Part shown: one piece after another, positions 25,192 through 34,300 of the stretch | Layout of the letters: every line of letters begins with the position of its first letter | Numbering within the stretch: position 1 is the first letter of the stretch | DNA from: Trinickia dinghuensis | GTDB lineage: Bacteria; Pseudomonadota; Gammaproteobacteria; Burkholderiales; Burkholderiaceae | Assembly (NCBI RefSeq): GCF_003367175.1 | Contig: NZ_QRGA01000009.1 | Coordinates: forward strand, 62,001-126,000 | DNA: 64,000 nt | Direction: 5' to 3' | Position numbers and translations under genes: made by a program | The notes under the pieces: model-generated | Told to the model about the DNA's origin: nothing | Databases searched by the model: none | Seen by the model: the letters and a program-made list of their open reading frames with translations, nothing else

Positions 25192-25898
25192 GGGGCACTG
25201 TCCTCCGTAAATGGCCGCGGCTCGCCCGCGCTGCCGTCACGTGCGGGGGAGCAATTCCCGGGCCGCGTCACGGCACGGCGGCGTCGGCCCGGCGGCCAAT
25301 AATCGAATCGCTGCGCCGCAATGCGAGTCGGCCGGGATTTTCGGCTTGGGAACCGATACCCGCCCGGAAATACAGGGTTCCACCTTCCGGGGTCGACTCT
25401 ACCCGCGCGATTGTGACGAGCGAATTAAACGGAACGCATTATCTGTAACGGAGCGTTTCCGAAAAGTAATGCTAAACAGATGATTCAACGCCTACCCATC
25501 AAAACAAACGGGGTGGTAGACAAAGGTTGATCTTCCATATTGCGAACTGCCGAAGAGGGGATTAGTATTGCGCCAACCACGAATCAAGCCCGGTCTCACC
25601 CAACCCGCCGGGCATTCGAAACAATTACCGGATCGCTGCAGGATGCGTGCCTGCGGCGGGTAATTACTACCTTTCGCGGTTTACACAATATAAATCTTCG
25701 AAAACGTTTTATAGCGTCATATGAATAGCCATTCCGACCGCCTCGTGATTTACGGTTTCAGCCCGGAATTCTTTCCGGTTTCACTCCGTGCTTTTCGCCG
25801 ACGAAGTAATTGATGCGTTGGGCAACCCGGTGCAACCGGTACCGCCCATTGCTGATCGACGAGATCAATCGACTATCTTTGTTCTACTGGAGAGAAGC
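25192..25898. other. AT-richer intergenic region
   Basis: These roughly 700 bases contain no gene I can support. The stretch about 25,400-25,760 is noticeably lower in GC than its surroundings and has loose inverted repeats (ATCTGT at 25441 with ACAGAT at 25476). It lies between divergent genes and must hold their promoters. Confidence 0.5.
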
Positions 25899-26099
25899 AT
25901 GCTGAGCCCTCACGAACTCGCCACCTTGATGCTGGTCAAGGACGCTCCCGAGCAGATCGGCGATCGCGCCGAGCTGAGCACGTTGCTCGAGCGCCACCTC
26001 ATCGCGTTGGAACAACCGGCCGAAGACTTCGGTCTGCCTCGTCCGCGTATCACCGAAAACGGCAACTCGATTCTCGAAGCTTGCTCGCGCCTGCGGTAG
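25899..26099 (+). CDS. Small conserved protein upstream of phbB
   Basis: This 66-residue protein begins MLSPHELATLMLVKDAPEQI and contains LLERHLIALEQ and a C-terminal PRITENGNSILEA segment. The last part resembles the wing and helix of a winged-helix fold, which hints at a small DNA-binding or structural protein, but no family is certain. GGAGAGAAGC precedes the ATG at 25899, which is why I prefer it to the ATG at 25788. It lies 116 bases before phbB and may be cotranscribed with it. Confidence 0.6.
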   Translation: MLSPHELATLMLVKDAPEQIGDRAELSTLLERHLIALEQPAEDFGLPRPRITENGNSILEACSRLR

Positions 26100-26215
26100 C
26101 GGCGCGGGCAGGCCGGGGTACCGGCGGCGCGACGGCTGTAGCGGCAAGTGCAGTTCGTCGCGCCGCCTTAGTTTTACTTCGTCAAACGCTCATCACCATC
26201 AAAGGAGAACCGAAG

Positions 26216-26959
26216 ATGACCAGAAGGATTGCCCTCGTAACGGGCGGCATGGGTGGCATCGGCGAAGCGATCAGCATTCGGCTGCACGATGTCGGCCACG
26301 CCGTCGTCGTCACCTATTCGCCGAACAACACGGGCGCCGACGATTGGCTCGCGCGCATGGAAGCGTCGGGCCGGCAGTTCCGCGCCTACCCTGTCGATGT
26401 GGCCGATTACGACTCGTGCCAACGCTGCGCCGCGCAGATCAAGGCCGAGATCGGGCCGGTCGACATTCTCGTCAACAACGCCGGGATCACGCGCGACGCG
26501 AGCTTCAAGAAGCTCGACAAAGGCGGGTGGGACGCCGTGCTGAGCACGAACCTCGATTCCGTGTTCAACATGACGAAGCACTTGTACGAGGACATGACCT
26601 CTCGCGGCTGGGGGCGGGTCATCAACATCTCGTCGGTCATCGGCTGCAAAGGCGGCTTCGGGCAGACGAACTACGCGGCGGCCAAGGCGGGCATGCACGG
26701 CTTCACGAAGTCGCTCGCGCTCGAAGTGGCTCGCAAGGGCGTGACCGTCAACACGGTGTCGCCTGGCTTCATCGCCACGCGCATGGTCACGGCCGTTCCC
26801 GAAGAAATCATGCAGACGAAGATCCTGCCGGAGATTCCGGTCGGCCGTCTCGGCGAACCCGAAGAGGTCGCCGCGCTCGTGGCCTATCTGTGCTCGAACG
26901 AGGCCGGCTTCGTCACGGGCGCCAACATCTCGATCAACGGCGGTCAGCATCTGCAATAA
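26216..26959 (+). CDS. phbB: Acetoacetyl-CoA reductase
   Basis: This 247-residue short-chain dehydrogenase reduces acetoacetyl-CoA to (R)-3-hydroxybutyryl-CoA with NADPH for polyhydroxybutyrate synthesis. It has the cofactor motif TGGMGGIG at about 9-16, NNAG, the catalytic Ser and YAAAK (NYAAAKAG), and the usual ending ISINGGQHLQ. AAAGGAG lies nine bases before the ATG at 26216. The genes for the thiolase and the polymer synthase are not adjacent, so this is probably an extra copy outside the main pha operon. 3-Oxoacyl-ACP reductase (FabG) is the alternative, but the PhbB-like C-terminus argues against it. Confidence 0.9.
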   Translation: MTRRIALVTGGMGGIGEAISIRLHDVGHAVVVTYSPNNTGADDWLARMEASGRQFRAYPVDVADYDSCQRCAAQIKAEIGPVDILVNNAGITRDASFKKLDKGGWDAVLSTNLDSVFNMTKHLYEDMTSRGWGRVINISSVIGCKGGFGQTNYAAAKAGMHGFTKSLALEVARKGVTVNTVSPGFIATRMVTAVPEEIMQTKILPEIPVGRLGEPEEVAALVAYLCSNEAGFVTGANISINGGQHLQ

Positions 26960-27371
26960 CCGTAGTACTCGTCGTATCCGTAGTACCCGGTAAGCCGCGT
27001 CGACGGCTCCGGCCAAAACTGAAAAACGACGGCTGCGGGCGGCTCACGCCGCGATGCTCAGCCGCACGTCCCGACCGGTACGCCTCTCGCTTTGCAGCCG
27101 GTCTGTATTTCTCGCGCCGCCTTCGGAAACTCGGTCTGAACGCGGCGCACTCGTATCGAACGGCGGCGATGCTCGCCTGAGCACATCCGGAGGCGTCAAG
27201 CGCTCCGAGCACCGGCCGGTATCGAACGCGCATGCCGAAAGCGGCACACGGCCCGGCACGAGGCTTGCAGCGTCGCCCGGCGCCGATGAGTCGCGCCGTA
27301 TCCGGCTTGGGCCTTGCCCCTTTTCGGCCGTTCGCATCGGCGCTCAAACGAACTACGAGAGGAACCGCTCC
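26960..27371. other. Gap between phbB and treA
   Basis: An open frame runs through this stretch into treA, but its translation has no family features and lacks a good ribosome-binding site. Just after phbB the sequence repeats CCGTAGTAC twice (26960-26990). The treA promoter probably lies here. Confidence 0.5.
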
Positions 27372-29210
27372 ATGCAATTCGCCTTCGCGCGCCCGGCGCT
27401 CGCCGCCGCCTTGCTTTGCGCCGCCACGTGCTTTGCCGCCGAGCCCGCCGCCAAGCCGGCCACGCAGGCCCCGTCGGTGGCGCCAAGCGAGCACGCCGCA
27501 TCGGCAGGCACGCCGGCCGCCGCATCGAGTCCGCTCGCACAGCCTTCGGCCCCGCCACCTCCGTCCGAAAGCTTCGGCGATCTTTACCGGGATGTCGAAC
27601 TCGCCCATCTGTTTCCCGACAGCAAGACATTCGCCGACATGATTCCGAAGGAATCGCCGGCGCGTATCGTCGCCGCGTATAAAGCCGCGCACGGGCAAGC
27701 CGGATTCAATCTGAGCAAGTTCGTCGACGCGCATTTCGACATGCCGCCGCACGACGCGCGGCCGTATGTCTCCGATCCGAAGCAAACCGTCGTGCAGCAT
27801 ATCGACACGCTGTGGAACGTCCTGCGCCGCGATCCCGATCCCGCGGCGAACCGCCGCTCGTCGCTGCTGCCGCTGCCGGCCCCGTATGTCGTGCCGGGCG
27901 GGCGCTTCGACGAGGTCTATTACTGGGACTCTTACTTCATCATGCTCGGGCTCGTCGCCAGCGGCCGATTCGATCTGGCGAACGACGAATTGAAGAACTT
28001 CGCGGCGCTGATCGACCGGTACGGACACATCCCGAACGGCAATCGCACCTACTACCTCAGCCGCTCGCAGCCGCCGTTCTTCTCGCAGATGGTCGGGCTG
28101 CTCGCCGAACACGACGGCGACAGCGTCTATCTGCAATATCTGCCCGAGCTCAAGGCCGAATACGACTACTGGATGGACGGCGCGGCGACGCTCCCGCCGG
28201 GCCACGCCGCGCTGCACGTCGTGCGTCTTTCCGACGGCACGGTGTTGAACCGCTACTGGGACGAGCGCGCGGCGCCGCGCGACGAGTCGTATCGCGAAGA
28301 CGTTCAAACGGCCCGCGCGATGCCGCAGCGCAATGCCGGTGATCTCTGGCGCAACCTGCGCGCGGGCGGCGAGACGGGATGGGACTTCAGCTCGCGCTGG
28401 TTCGCCGATAACCGGACGCTGGCCACGATCGACGTCACGTCGCTCGTCCCCGTCGACCTGAATTCGCTGCTCTACGGTCTCGAGCGCACGCTGGCGAAGG
28501 CGTACCGCCTCCAGGGCGATGCCTCGCGCTCGGAGAACTTCGATGCCCGCGCTTCCGCCCGCGCCGAAGCGATCCGCCGCTGGCTTTGGGATGCGCATGC
28601 CGGCGCGTTCGTCGATTACGACTTCGTTCACCGCGCGCCGCGGGAACGTTTGACGGCCGCGACGGTGTACCCGCTTTTCGCGGGCGTCGCCTCGCGTCAG
28701 CAAGCGAACACCGTTGCCCAGTCGATCAAACACGGCCTGCTGCGGCCGGGCGGTCTGGCGACCACGCAAGTCACGACAGGCCAGCAATGGGACGAACCCA
28801 ACGGCTGGGCACCGCTGCAGTATCTCGCGGTGATGGGGCTGCGACGCTACGGCGATCCAGCGCTCGCTCGAACGATCGCGACGCGGTGGATCAAGACGAA
28901 CGTCGACTACTACGTGCGGACCGGGAAGCTCGTCGAGAAATACGACATCGGCCGCAACGCCGGGCATGAGTCGGCAGGCGGCGGCGAGTATCCGCTGCAA
29001 GACGGATTCGGCTGGACGAACGGCGTCTTGCGGCAGCTATTGCTGCTCTATCCGCATGCGGTCGATGTCGAGCACGCCGTGCCCGCCGCGTCGTCCCCGG
29101 AAGCCGCCTCCGTCTCGCCGGCAACGGCTGCCGGGACGATCGCGGCCGTCGCCGATTCGAACATTGCTCGCTCGCTGTTCGGTGTGAGCGACGGCCTCGT
29201 CGCGCATTGA
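27372..29210 (+). CDS. treA: Periplasmic trehalase (GH37)
   Basis: This 612-residue enzyme hydrolyses alpha,alpha-trehalose to two glucoses. It has an N-terminal signal peptide (residues 1-22, cleavage near CFAA-EP), then an Ala/Pro/Ser-rich linker to about residue 65. Both trehalase signatures are intact: PGGRFDEVYYWDSYF at 175-189 and QWDEPNGWAP at 472-481. A C-terminal Ala/Pro/Ser-rich tail of about 45 residues is unusual. The ATG at 27372 follows AGAGGA. Export to the periplasm suggests use of external trehalose as carbon source or osmolyte recovery. A strong hairpin follows the gene. Confidence 0.95.
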   Translation: MQFAFARPALAAALLCAATCFAAEPAAKPATQAPSVAPSEHAASAGTPAAASSPLAQPSAPPPPSESFGDLYRDVELAHLFPDSKTFADMIPKESPARIVAAYKAAHGQAGFNLSKFVDAHFDMPPHDARPYVSDPKQTVVQHIDTLWNVLRRDPDPAANRRSSLLPLPAPYVVPGGRFDEVYYWDSYFIMLGLVASGRFDLANDELKNFAALIDRYGHIPNGNRTYYLSRSQPPFFSQMVGLLAEHDGDSVYLQYLPELKAEYDYWMDGAATLPPGHAALHVVRLSDGTVLNRYWDERAAPRDESYREDVQTARAMPQRNAGDLWRNLRAGGETGWDFSSRWFADNRTLATIDVTSLVPVDLNSLLYGLERTLAKAYRLQGDASRSENFDARASARAEAIRRWLWDAHAGAFVDYDFVHRAPRERLTAATVYPLFAGVASRQQANTVAQSIKHGLLRPGGLATTQVTTGQQWDEPNGWAPLQYLAVMGLRRYGDPALARTIATRWIKTNVDYYVRTGKLVEKYDIGRNAGHESAGGGEYPLQDGFGWTNGVLRQLLLLYPHAVDVEHAVPAASSPEAASVSPATAAGTIAAVADSNIARSLFGVSDGLVAH

Positions 29211-29343
29211 ACGTCGAATACGAAGCAGGCTATGACGTCGCGCGGGACGACCTGGATCCCGATGCGCCCGAGGCAGGAGGCGTGAAGCTCTGAGTGCGAG
29301 GGCTCTGGGTGCAAGGCGCTCCGAGCCCAAAGCTATCATTTGC

Positions 29344-29384
29344 GCGACGGCGGCCGGCGCCGAAAGGCGGCCGGCCGCCGTCGC
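29344..29384. terminator. Strong GC hairpin between convergent genes
   Basis: GCGACGGCGGCCGGC pairs with GCCGGCCGCCGTCGC with a short inner stem (GCC-GAAA-GGC) and one bulged base. It is followed on the plus strand by a pyrimidine-rich stretch. Its position between the ends of treA and the small secreted-protein gene fits a bidirectional terminator. Confidence 0.65.
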
Positions 29385-29406
29385 ATTTCCTCTTCCCTCT
29401 ACTGCG

Positions 29407-29748
29407 TCACGGCTTGGCGGATGATGCGCCTTCCGGCTGGCTGGCTGCCGTCGCGTGGTGATGATGCCGGCGATAATGCTTCTTGTGCTTATGCGCGTGC
29501 CGCGCGGTGCTGCTCGACGCGCCGTTCGCCTCGGGTGACGCGGTCGTGCCCGGCGGCATTGCCGACGCACCGGCGGTTCCGGCCGCCCCTTCGCTGCCCG
29601 GTGTCTGCGTCATGCTGGCTGGCCCTCCTTGCGACCCGCCTCCCGCCGCCGTCTGCGCGAACGACGGTGCTACCGATAACGCCAACGCGGCCGATACAGC
29701 TGACACAGCCGATGTGAAAAGTGCCCGGCGGACGATACGAATCTTCAT
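29407..29748 (-). CDS. Small secreted His/Lys-rich protein
   Basis: This 113-residue protein has a clear Sec signal peptide (MKIRIVRRALFTSA, cleavage near SFAQ at about 31) and a near-perfect ribosome-binding site (AAGGAGGTGATTCG). The mature part is Gly/Ala/Ser/Thr-rich and carries a basic cluster (HAHKHKKHYRRHHHH) at about 84-98. Such a cluster could bind metal ions or anionic surfaces. No family recognised. It is transcribed away from the cytochrome genes' end and toward treA. Confidence 0.75.
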   Translation of the reverse strand: MKIRIVRRALFTSAVSAVSAALALSVAPSFAQTAAGGGSQGGPASMTQTPGSEGAAGTAGASAMPPGTTASPEANGASSSTARHAHKHKKHYRRHHHHATAASQPEGASSAKP

Positions 29749-29864
29749 CGAATCACCTCCTTCAGAAAGTTAACGACCTATTGAGGCCAGGCGCGCCGCG
29801 AAGCTGCCGCGACGCATGAACCTAGTGCGCCGCAACAGACATGCCATAGTCTTTCCTTCGCCTT

Positions 29865-31217
29865 TCATTGTCGATGCAGGGCCGATCGCATCGTTTCGAC
29901 TTCGGCGGGCGTCACGGGCTGCGCCTCGTTGCCCCAAGCATTGCGGACGAAGGTCAGCACGCGCGCCATCTCCGTGCTACTGAGCTTGCCGACGAAGGAC
30001 GGCATCCGTTTCGACTTCGGCCCGTCGATCGTGTCGGCGCTCTTGCTGCCGTCGATGAGCAGACGGATCAACGACGTTGCCTGCGGGGCGACGACGGCCG
30101 GGTTGCCCGCGAGCCGCGGGAATTTGCCCGGCTCGCCGCGGCCGTCGGCTTTATGACAGCGAGCGCAGAATGCGTTATAGAGCCCGGCGCCGGGATATTC
30201 GATCGACCCCGTGCGCAGCACGCTCACCGTCGCATCGTTGCGGGCGGGGTCCGTGTCGATATGGCCGCTCTTCGCTTGCGGCGGCAGCGTCTTCAAGTAC
30301 GTCGCGATCGCTTTGAGATCATCGTCGCTCATGTACTGCCCGCTGTCTTCGACCACTTCCACCATGCTGCCGAATGCCGATAGCCCGGCACCGTGGCCAT
30401 GCTTGAGGAACGCGGCGATATCGTCGGCCGAGAGGCTGCCGAGCCCCGAATCCGGGTCGCCCGTCAGGTTCGGCGCAAACCAATGGTCGTTGGTGCCGCC
30501 GGTCAGATAGAGCCGATCGCCGTCGTTGAGCCCGCGTTCTTCGTAAGCGGGCCCGCGCGGCGAGTGACACGCGCCGCAATGGCCGAGCCCCTGCACGAGG
30601 TACGCGCCGCGATTCCACTCGGCGCTTCGATCGCTGCGCGGGTCGAAACGCTCGTGCGGCGCGAACAATTCGTCCCAAACGGCGAGCCCCCATCGTTGGC
30701 TGAACGGAAACGGCAATTTCGTTTTCGGCACGGGGGAAGCGACGGGCTTCACGCCATGCATGAAGTACGCGTAGAGCGCGTGCATGTCGTCGTCGGAGAT
30801 CTTCGAGAACGAAGGGAACGGCATCGCCGGGTACAAATACTTGCCGCCCGGCGCGACGCCGTCGCGCACCGCGCGCTCGAAGTCGTCGTAGCTGAAGCGG
30901 CCGATGCCGAACACGGGGTCGGGCGTGATGTTGCTCGTCCAGATCGTGCCGAACGGCGAGCCCATCGGCAGCCCGCCCGCGAACGGCGGCGAGGGCTTTG
31001 GAGGCGTACCCGTCGGCGCGTTCGTGTGGCACCCTGCGCAATCGGCAAGCTTGGCGAGATAGGCGCCTTTCGCGACGAGCGCCGCGTCCGCGGCATCGTC
31101 GGCGCAGCACGTCGAGGGCAACATGACAGCGGATGCGAAAACGAATGCGAACGCCAACGCTAGTGCGCCGCTCGCGGGGCCGCGTCGAAGCCGTCGAGCG
31201 CGCAAACCGAACACCAT
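29865..31217 (-). CDS. Three-heme cytochrome c (dehydrogenase electron-acceptor type)
   Basis: The product of about 450 residues has a signal peptide and three CxxCH heme sites: CAGCH, CGACH and CARCH. This is the layout of cytochrome subunits of membrane-bound alcohol, gluconate and other GMC-type dehydrogenases. It sits at the downstream end of the oxidase operon. The start is uncertain: ATG at 31217 has GAGGAG only three bases upstream, while ATG at 31235 has no clear site. Because the flavin dehydrogenase encoded at 42.3-44.7 kb lacks a cytochrome subunit, this protein is a good candidate partner (inference). Confidence 0.88.
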   Translation of the reverse strand: MVFGLRARRLRRGPASGALALAFAFVFASAVMLPSTCCADDAADAALVAKGAYLAKLADCAGCHTNAPTGTPPKPSPPFAGGLPMGSPFGTIWTSNITPDPVFGIGRFSYDDFERAVRDGVAPGGKYLYPAMPFPSFSKISDDDMHALYAYFMHGVKPVASPVPKTKLPFPFSQRWGLAVWDELFAPHERFDPRSDRSAEWNRGAYLVQGLGHCGACHSPRGPAYEERGLNDGDRLYLTGGTNDHWFAPNLTGDPDSGLGSLSADDIAAFLKHGHGAGLSAFGSMVEVVEDSGQYMSDDDLKAIATYLKTLPPQAKSGHIDTDPARNDATVSVLRTGSIEYPGAGLYNAFCARCHKADGRGEPGKFPRLAGNPAVVAPQATSLIRLLIDGSKSADTIDGPKSKRMPSFVGKLSSTEMARVLTFVRNAWGNEAQPVTPAEVETMRSALHRQ

Positions 31218-31243
31218 AAGCTCCTCGTTATCCATTGCCGGCG

Positions 31244-31660
31244 TCACGTACACGCCGACACGAGTCCGGTGGCCACGTCCGTCGCCACCAGCGCGAACAG
31301 GAACAACCCGCTCGCCATCAATCCCAAACGGGCGACGAAGGCTTCGCCCTCCACTTTCGTATCTTTCGATTCCGGCGTTTGACGACGCTCGCTTCGTTTC
31401 AAGCGGCGCCAGTTGCGCCACGCGAGCCCCGTGCCGCACAGACCGACGATGAACAGCAGCGCGCTCATCCCGCCCACGCCCCACTCCACGCTCGACGCCA
31501 GCGGCATATGCAGCGGCATGTCGTGCGGGAAACACGTATGGGCGATCAGCGTCTCGCCCGCGCAGATTTGCAGCAGCCAGGCGGCGGGCGTCGCCACCGT
31601 GCCGATCGTCAACAGCGGAACCGAAACGGGGCGCCTTCCCTGGGCGGGATTCGTTTCCAT
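31244..31660 (-). CDS. Small membrane protein of the oxidase operon (CoxP-like)
   Basis: This 138-residue protein (start METNPAQGRRP) has about three hydrophobic segments: PLLTIGTVATPAAWLLQI, GGMSALLFIVGLCGTGLAW and LMASGLFLFALVATDVATG. The ATG at 31660 lies one base after the subunit III stop. In the CoxMNOP-type oxidase operon I remember from Bradyrhizobium, the fourth gene also encodes a membrane protein of unknown function, so this is probably the equivalent. It may act as an extra subunit or in assembly. Confidence 0.7.
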   Translation of the reverse strand: METNPAQGRRPVSVPLLTIGTVATPAAWLLQICAGETLIAHTCFPHDMPLHMPLASSVEWGVGGMSALLFIVGLCGTGLAWRNWRRLKRSERRQTPESKDTKVEGEAFVARLGLMASGLFLFALVATDVATGLVSACT

Positions 31661-31661
31661 G

Positions 31662-32279
31662 TCACCGCAACCAATAGGGTGTGAGGTACAGCGTCGTGAA
31701 GATGAAGAGCCACACGACGTCGACGAAGTGCCAATACAAGCTGCCGATCGTGAGTGCGGCGCAGCGCCGTTCGTCGAAATAGCCGAGCGCCGTCCACCAT
31801 GCGAGCAGCGCAAGGATGACGATACCCACGACCACGTGGCACAAGTGAAAACCGGTGATCGTGAAATAGAGCGAGCCGTAGAGGTTCGACGTCATCCCGT
31901 ACGGGTGATCGTGCCATTCGTGCAGTTGGATGCCGACGAAAATGATGCCGAGCACGATCGCCACGCCCATCGACGCCACGGCCCAGCGCTTGCGCCGGCG
32001 CCGCACGAATCGTTCGCATAGCCACGCGAATACGCTGCTCGACACGAGGATCGCGGTATTGACCGACGACAAACCGAGCTTGGGCAATCCCTCCGGCGGC
32101 CAGGGGGTGGTCTGCTGCACCGCTAGATAGAGGTAGGAAAAGATCAGATAGCCGAATAGCGAGGCCTCGGTCGCGATCAGCATGATGCAGCCGAGCATCC
32201 CGCTCGCGCGCTCGCCGGCGCTGCCGACCGGCAAGGTGTTGGCCGGATGCAGCAGCACGGCTTGGGTGTCGTCGCTCAC
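31662..32279 (-). CDS. Cytochrome c oxidase subunit III
   Basis: This 205-residue protein has five membrane segments and the family features MLIATEASLFGYLIFSYLY and GFHLCHVVVGI, then WHFVDVVWLFIFTTLYL near the C-terminus. It lacks the first two helices of seven-helix subunit III, as in the short bacterial forms. It starts with GTG at 32279, two bases beyond the subunit I stop, with GAGGAGG upstream. Confidence 0.93.
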   Translation of the reverse strand: MSDDTQAVLLHPANTLPVGSAGERASGMLGCIMLIATEASLFGYLIFSYLYLAVQQTTPWPPEGLPKLGLSSVNTAILVSSSVFAWLCERFVRRRRKRWAVASMGVAIVLGIIFVGIQLHEWHDHPYGMTSNLYGSLYFTITGFHLCHVVVGIVILALLAWWTALGYFDERRCAALTIGSLYWHFVDVVWLFIFTTLYLTPYWLR

Positions 32280-32280
32280 G

Positions 32281-34290
32281 CTATCCCTCCTCTACTGGCG
32301 CGGGTTCGCGCTGCACGAGCGCACGCTGCGGCCATAGCCACACGATGATCGAAACGCCGCACGCGGCGATCAGCACGAGCGCCGCCCCCCACCATCGCAG
32401 CGCGATCGCCGCGAAGAACAATGCCGCGAACACGCTGAGCCAGAACGGCGCATAGGAGTCCTCGGGCATCTTCAAGATCACGTGCGGCTTGCCGCTGAGC
32501 GCCGTCGTCCCCAATGCTTCGCGGCCTTGCATCACGATGTAGCCTTCGTCCAGATGCGAGCGCGCGCCCACGGGCTTTTCCGTTTCCTCCTCCATGCGCC
32601 CTTCCCAAAGCGGATGGCGGCTTGCGACGATCGGTAGGACCGCGAAGTTGTACGGAGGCGGCGGCGAAGGCGTCGACCATTCGAGCGACGGCGCGTCCCA
32701 AGGATTGTTGCCGGCGATCGGCCCGCGCCTCAGGCTATAGAGAACATCGACGAGGAATACCAGGATCCCGAACGCGAACATGAACGAGCCGATCGACGAC
32801 AGCATGTTGACCGTGTTCCACCCCATGTCGGGCGCATAGGTGTAGATCCTGCGCGGCATGCCGAGCAGCCCTGCGATGTGCATCGGGAAGAAGCCGAGAT
32901 TGAAGCCGACGAACATGATCCAGAACGCGATCTTGCCCAGCCGCTCGCTCATCATGCGGCCGGTGAATTTCGGAAACCAGAAGTAGATGCCGCCGACGAC
33001 GGGAAACACATTGATGCCGATCAGCACGTAATGCAAATGCGCGACGACGAAGTAGGTGTCCGTCAATTGCCAGTCGAGCGGCACGGCCGCCGTCATCACG
33101 CCGGACACCCCGCCGATCACAAACAGAATGACGAACCCGGCGAAGAACAGGAACGGCGCTCGGAACACCGGCCTGCCGAGCCAGATCGTCGCGATCCAGG
33201 CAAACGTCGCGACGGCGCTCGGGATCGAAATGATCATGCTGGCCGAGCCGAAGAACGCCAAAGCCATCGGCGGAATGCCGGTCGCGAACATATGGTGGAT
33301 CCATACGACGAAGCCGACCACCATCGTCGCCACGGTCGAGATCGCAACGGGGCCGTAGCCGACGAGCGGACGCCGGCAAAACACGGGCAGCGCGTCGGAT
33401 ACGATCCCCATCGCCGGCAGCACGACGACGTAGACCCACGGGTGCGCGAAGATCCAGAACAGATGCTGCCATAGCAGCGCGCGCCCGCCGCCGCCCGTCA
33501 CGTCGAAAAAGTGCGTGCCGATTCGCCGGTCGAGCCACAGCATGAAGAACGCCAAACTGACCGAAGGCACCGCCAGCAGATTGCCGGCCGACGCCGTCAG
33601 CGTGCCCCAGACGAGCACGGGAATGCGATCGATCGACATGCCCGCCGCGCGCATTCGCAGCAGCGTGACGACGAAATTCACCGCGCCGACCGTCGTCGAA
33701 ATGCCGAGCAAGATCATCCCGAGCGAATAGATGTCGATGTTCGGGCCGGGATCGTAGGTGAGACTGGACAGCGGAACGTAATTGAACCAGCCGGCGTCGG
33801 CCCCCTCCCCGAGCGGAAAACTCGCGTAGAGGAAAATGCCTGCGAATAGGAACACCCAGTAGGAAAATGCATTGAGGCGCGGAAACGCCATGTCGCGCGC
33901 GCCGAGCACGAGCGGCCATAGATAGTTCGAGAAGCCCGACAAGATCGGCAGCGCGTAGAGGAAAATCATCGTCATGCCGTGCATCGTGAAGAGCTGATCG
34001 TATTGCTCGGGCGTCAAGATGCCGGCATTCGGGCGCGCCAGCTGAATGCGCATGATCAGCGCCTCGACCCCGCCCATCAGCAAGAAGATGAATGCCGTCA
34101 CGAGATAGCGCAGGCCGATCGACTTGTGATCGACGGTCGACAGCCAGCCGCGCCAGCCCGGGCGCGTCTCCCATAGCTCGAGCAGCCGCGCCTCGCCTTG
34201 CTCGTCGAGCCTGCCGCGCTGCAGCGGCCGCCGCAGGCGCACGGTACCGGGAGGATCGCCGGGCAAAGCGGAGATAGGCGTCTCTGACAT
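32281..34290 (-). CDS. ctaD: Heme-copper oxidase subunit I with altered proton channels
   Basis: This 669-residue catalytic subunit is inner-membrane, with twelve core helices plus a C-terminal extension of about 120 residues ending in two more hydrophobic segments. The metal ligands are present: H104 and H420 (low-spin heme), H418 (high-spin heme), H283 and HH332-333 (copper B), and Tyr287. The D-channel entrance Asp (ARDMAFPR, D133) is kept. The usual HPEVY reads HPWVY (W285 instead of Glu), and the usual PTGIKVF reads PSAVATF (A361 instead of the K-channel Lys). This points to the alternative CoxN-type enzyme rather than the standard aa3 oxidase. It follows subunit II after ten bases. Confidence 0.93.
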   Translation of the reverse strand: MSETPISALPGDPPGTVRLRRPLQRGRLDEQGEARLLELWETRPGWRGWLSTVDHKSIGLRYLVTAFIFLLMGGVEALIMRIQLARPNAGILTPEQYDQLFTMHGMTMIFLYALPILSGFSNYLWPLVLGARDMAFPRLNAFSYWVFLFAGIFLYASFPLGEGADAGWFNYVPLSSLTYDPGPNIDIYSLGMILLGISTTVGAVNFVVTLLRMRAAGMSIDRIPVLVWGTLTASAGNLLAVPSVSLAFFMLWLDRRIGTHFFDVTGGGGRALLWQHLFWIFAHPWVYVVVLPAMGIVSDALPVFCRRPLVGYGPVAISTVATMVVGFVVWIHHMFATGIPPMALAFFGSASMIISIPSAVATFAWIATIWLGRPVFRAPFLFFAGFVILFVIGGVSGVMTAAVPLDWQLTDTYFVVAHLHYVLIGINVFPVVGGIYFWFPKFTGRMMSERLGKIAFWIMFVGFNLGFFPMHIAGLLGMPRRIYTYAPDMGWNTVNMLSSIGSFMFAFGILVFLVDVLYSLRRGPIAGNNPWDAPSLEWSTPSPPPPYNFAVLPIVASRHPLWEGRMEEETEKPVGARSHLDEGYIVMQGREALGTTALSGKPHVILKMPEDSYAPFWLSVFAALFFAAIALRWWGAALVLIAACGVSIIVWLWPQRALVQREPAPVEEG

Positions 34291-34300
34291 CGTTCGTCGC

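Noticed and set aside
24851-25210. Plus-strand open frame overlapping the small CxxCxGxG gene
   Set aside because: It has a weak AGAGG site, but the opposite strand carries a clear two-motif zinc-finger protein with a good ribosome-binding site, so only that one is accepted.
25431-25460. Imperfect inverted repeat GGAACGC / GCGTTTCC
   Set aside because: The arms differ in length and no gene starts at a suitable distance, so I do not call it an operator.
25211-25483. Possible 90-residue plus-strand gene
   Set aside because: No ribosome-binding site, no conserved features, and a random-looking composition in an intergenic region.
27054-27371. N-terminal extension of trehalase
   Set aside because: The frame is open upstream, but the signal peptide and ribosome-binding site place the start at 27372.
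26934-29000. Long minus-strand open frame of about 690 codons
   Set aside because: It lies antisense to treA, which carries both trehalase signatures; the translation has no recognisable domain.
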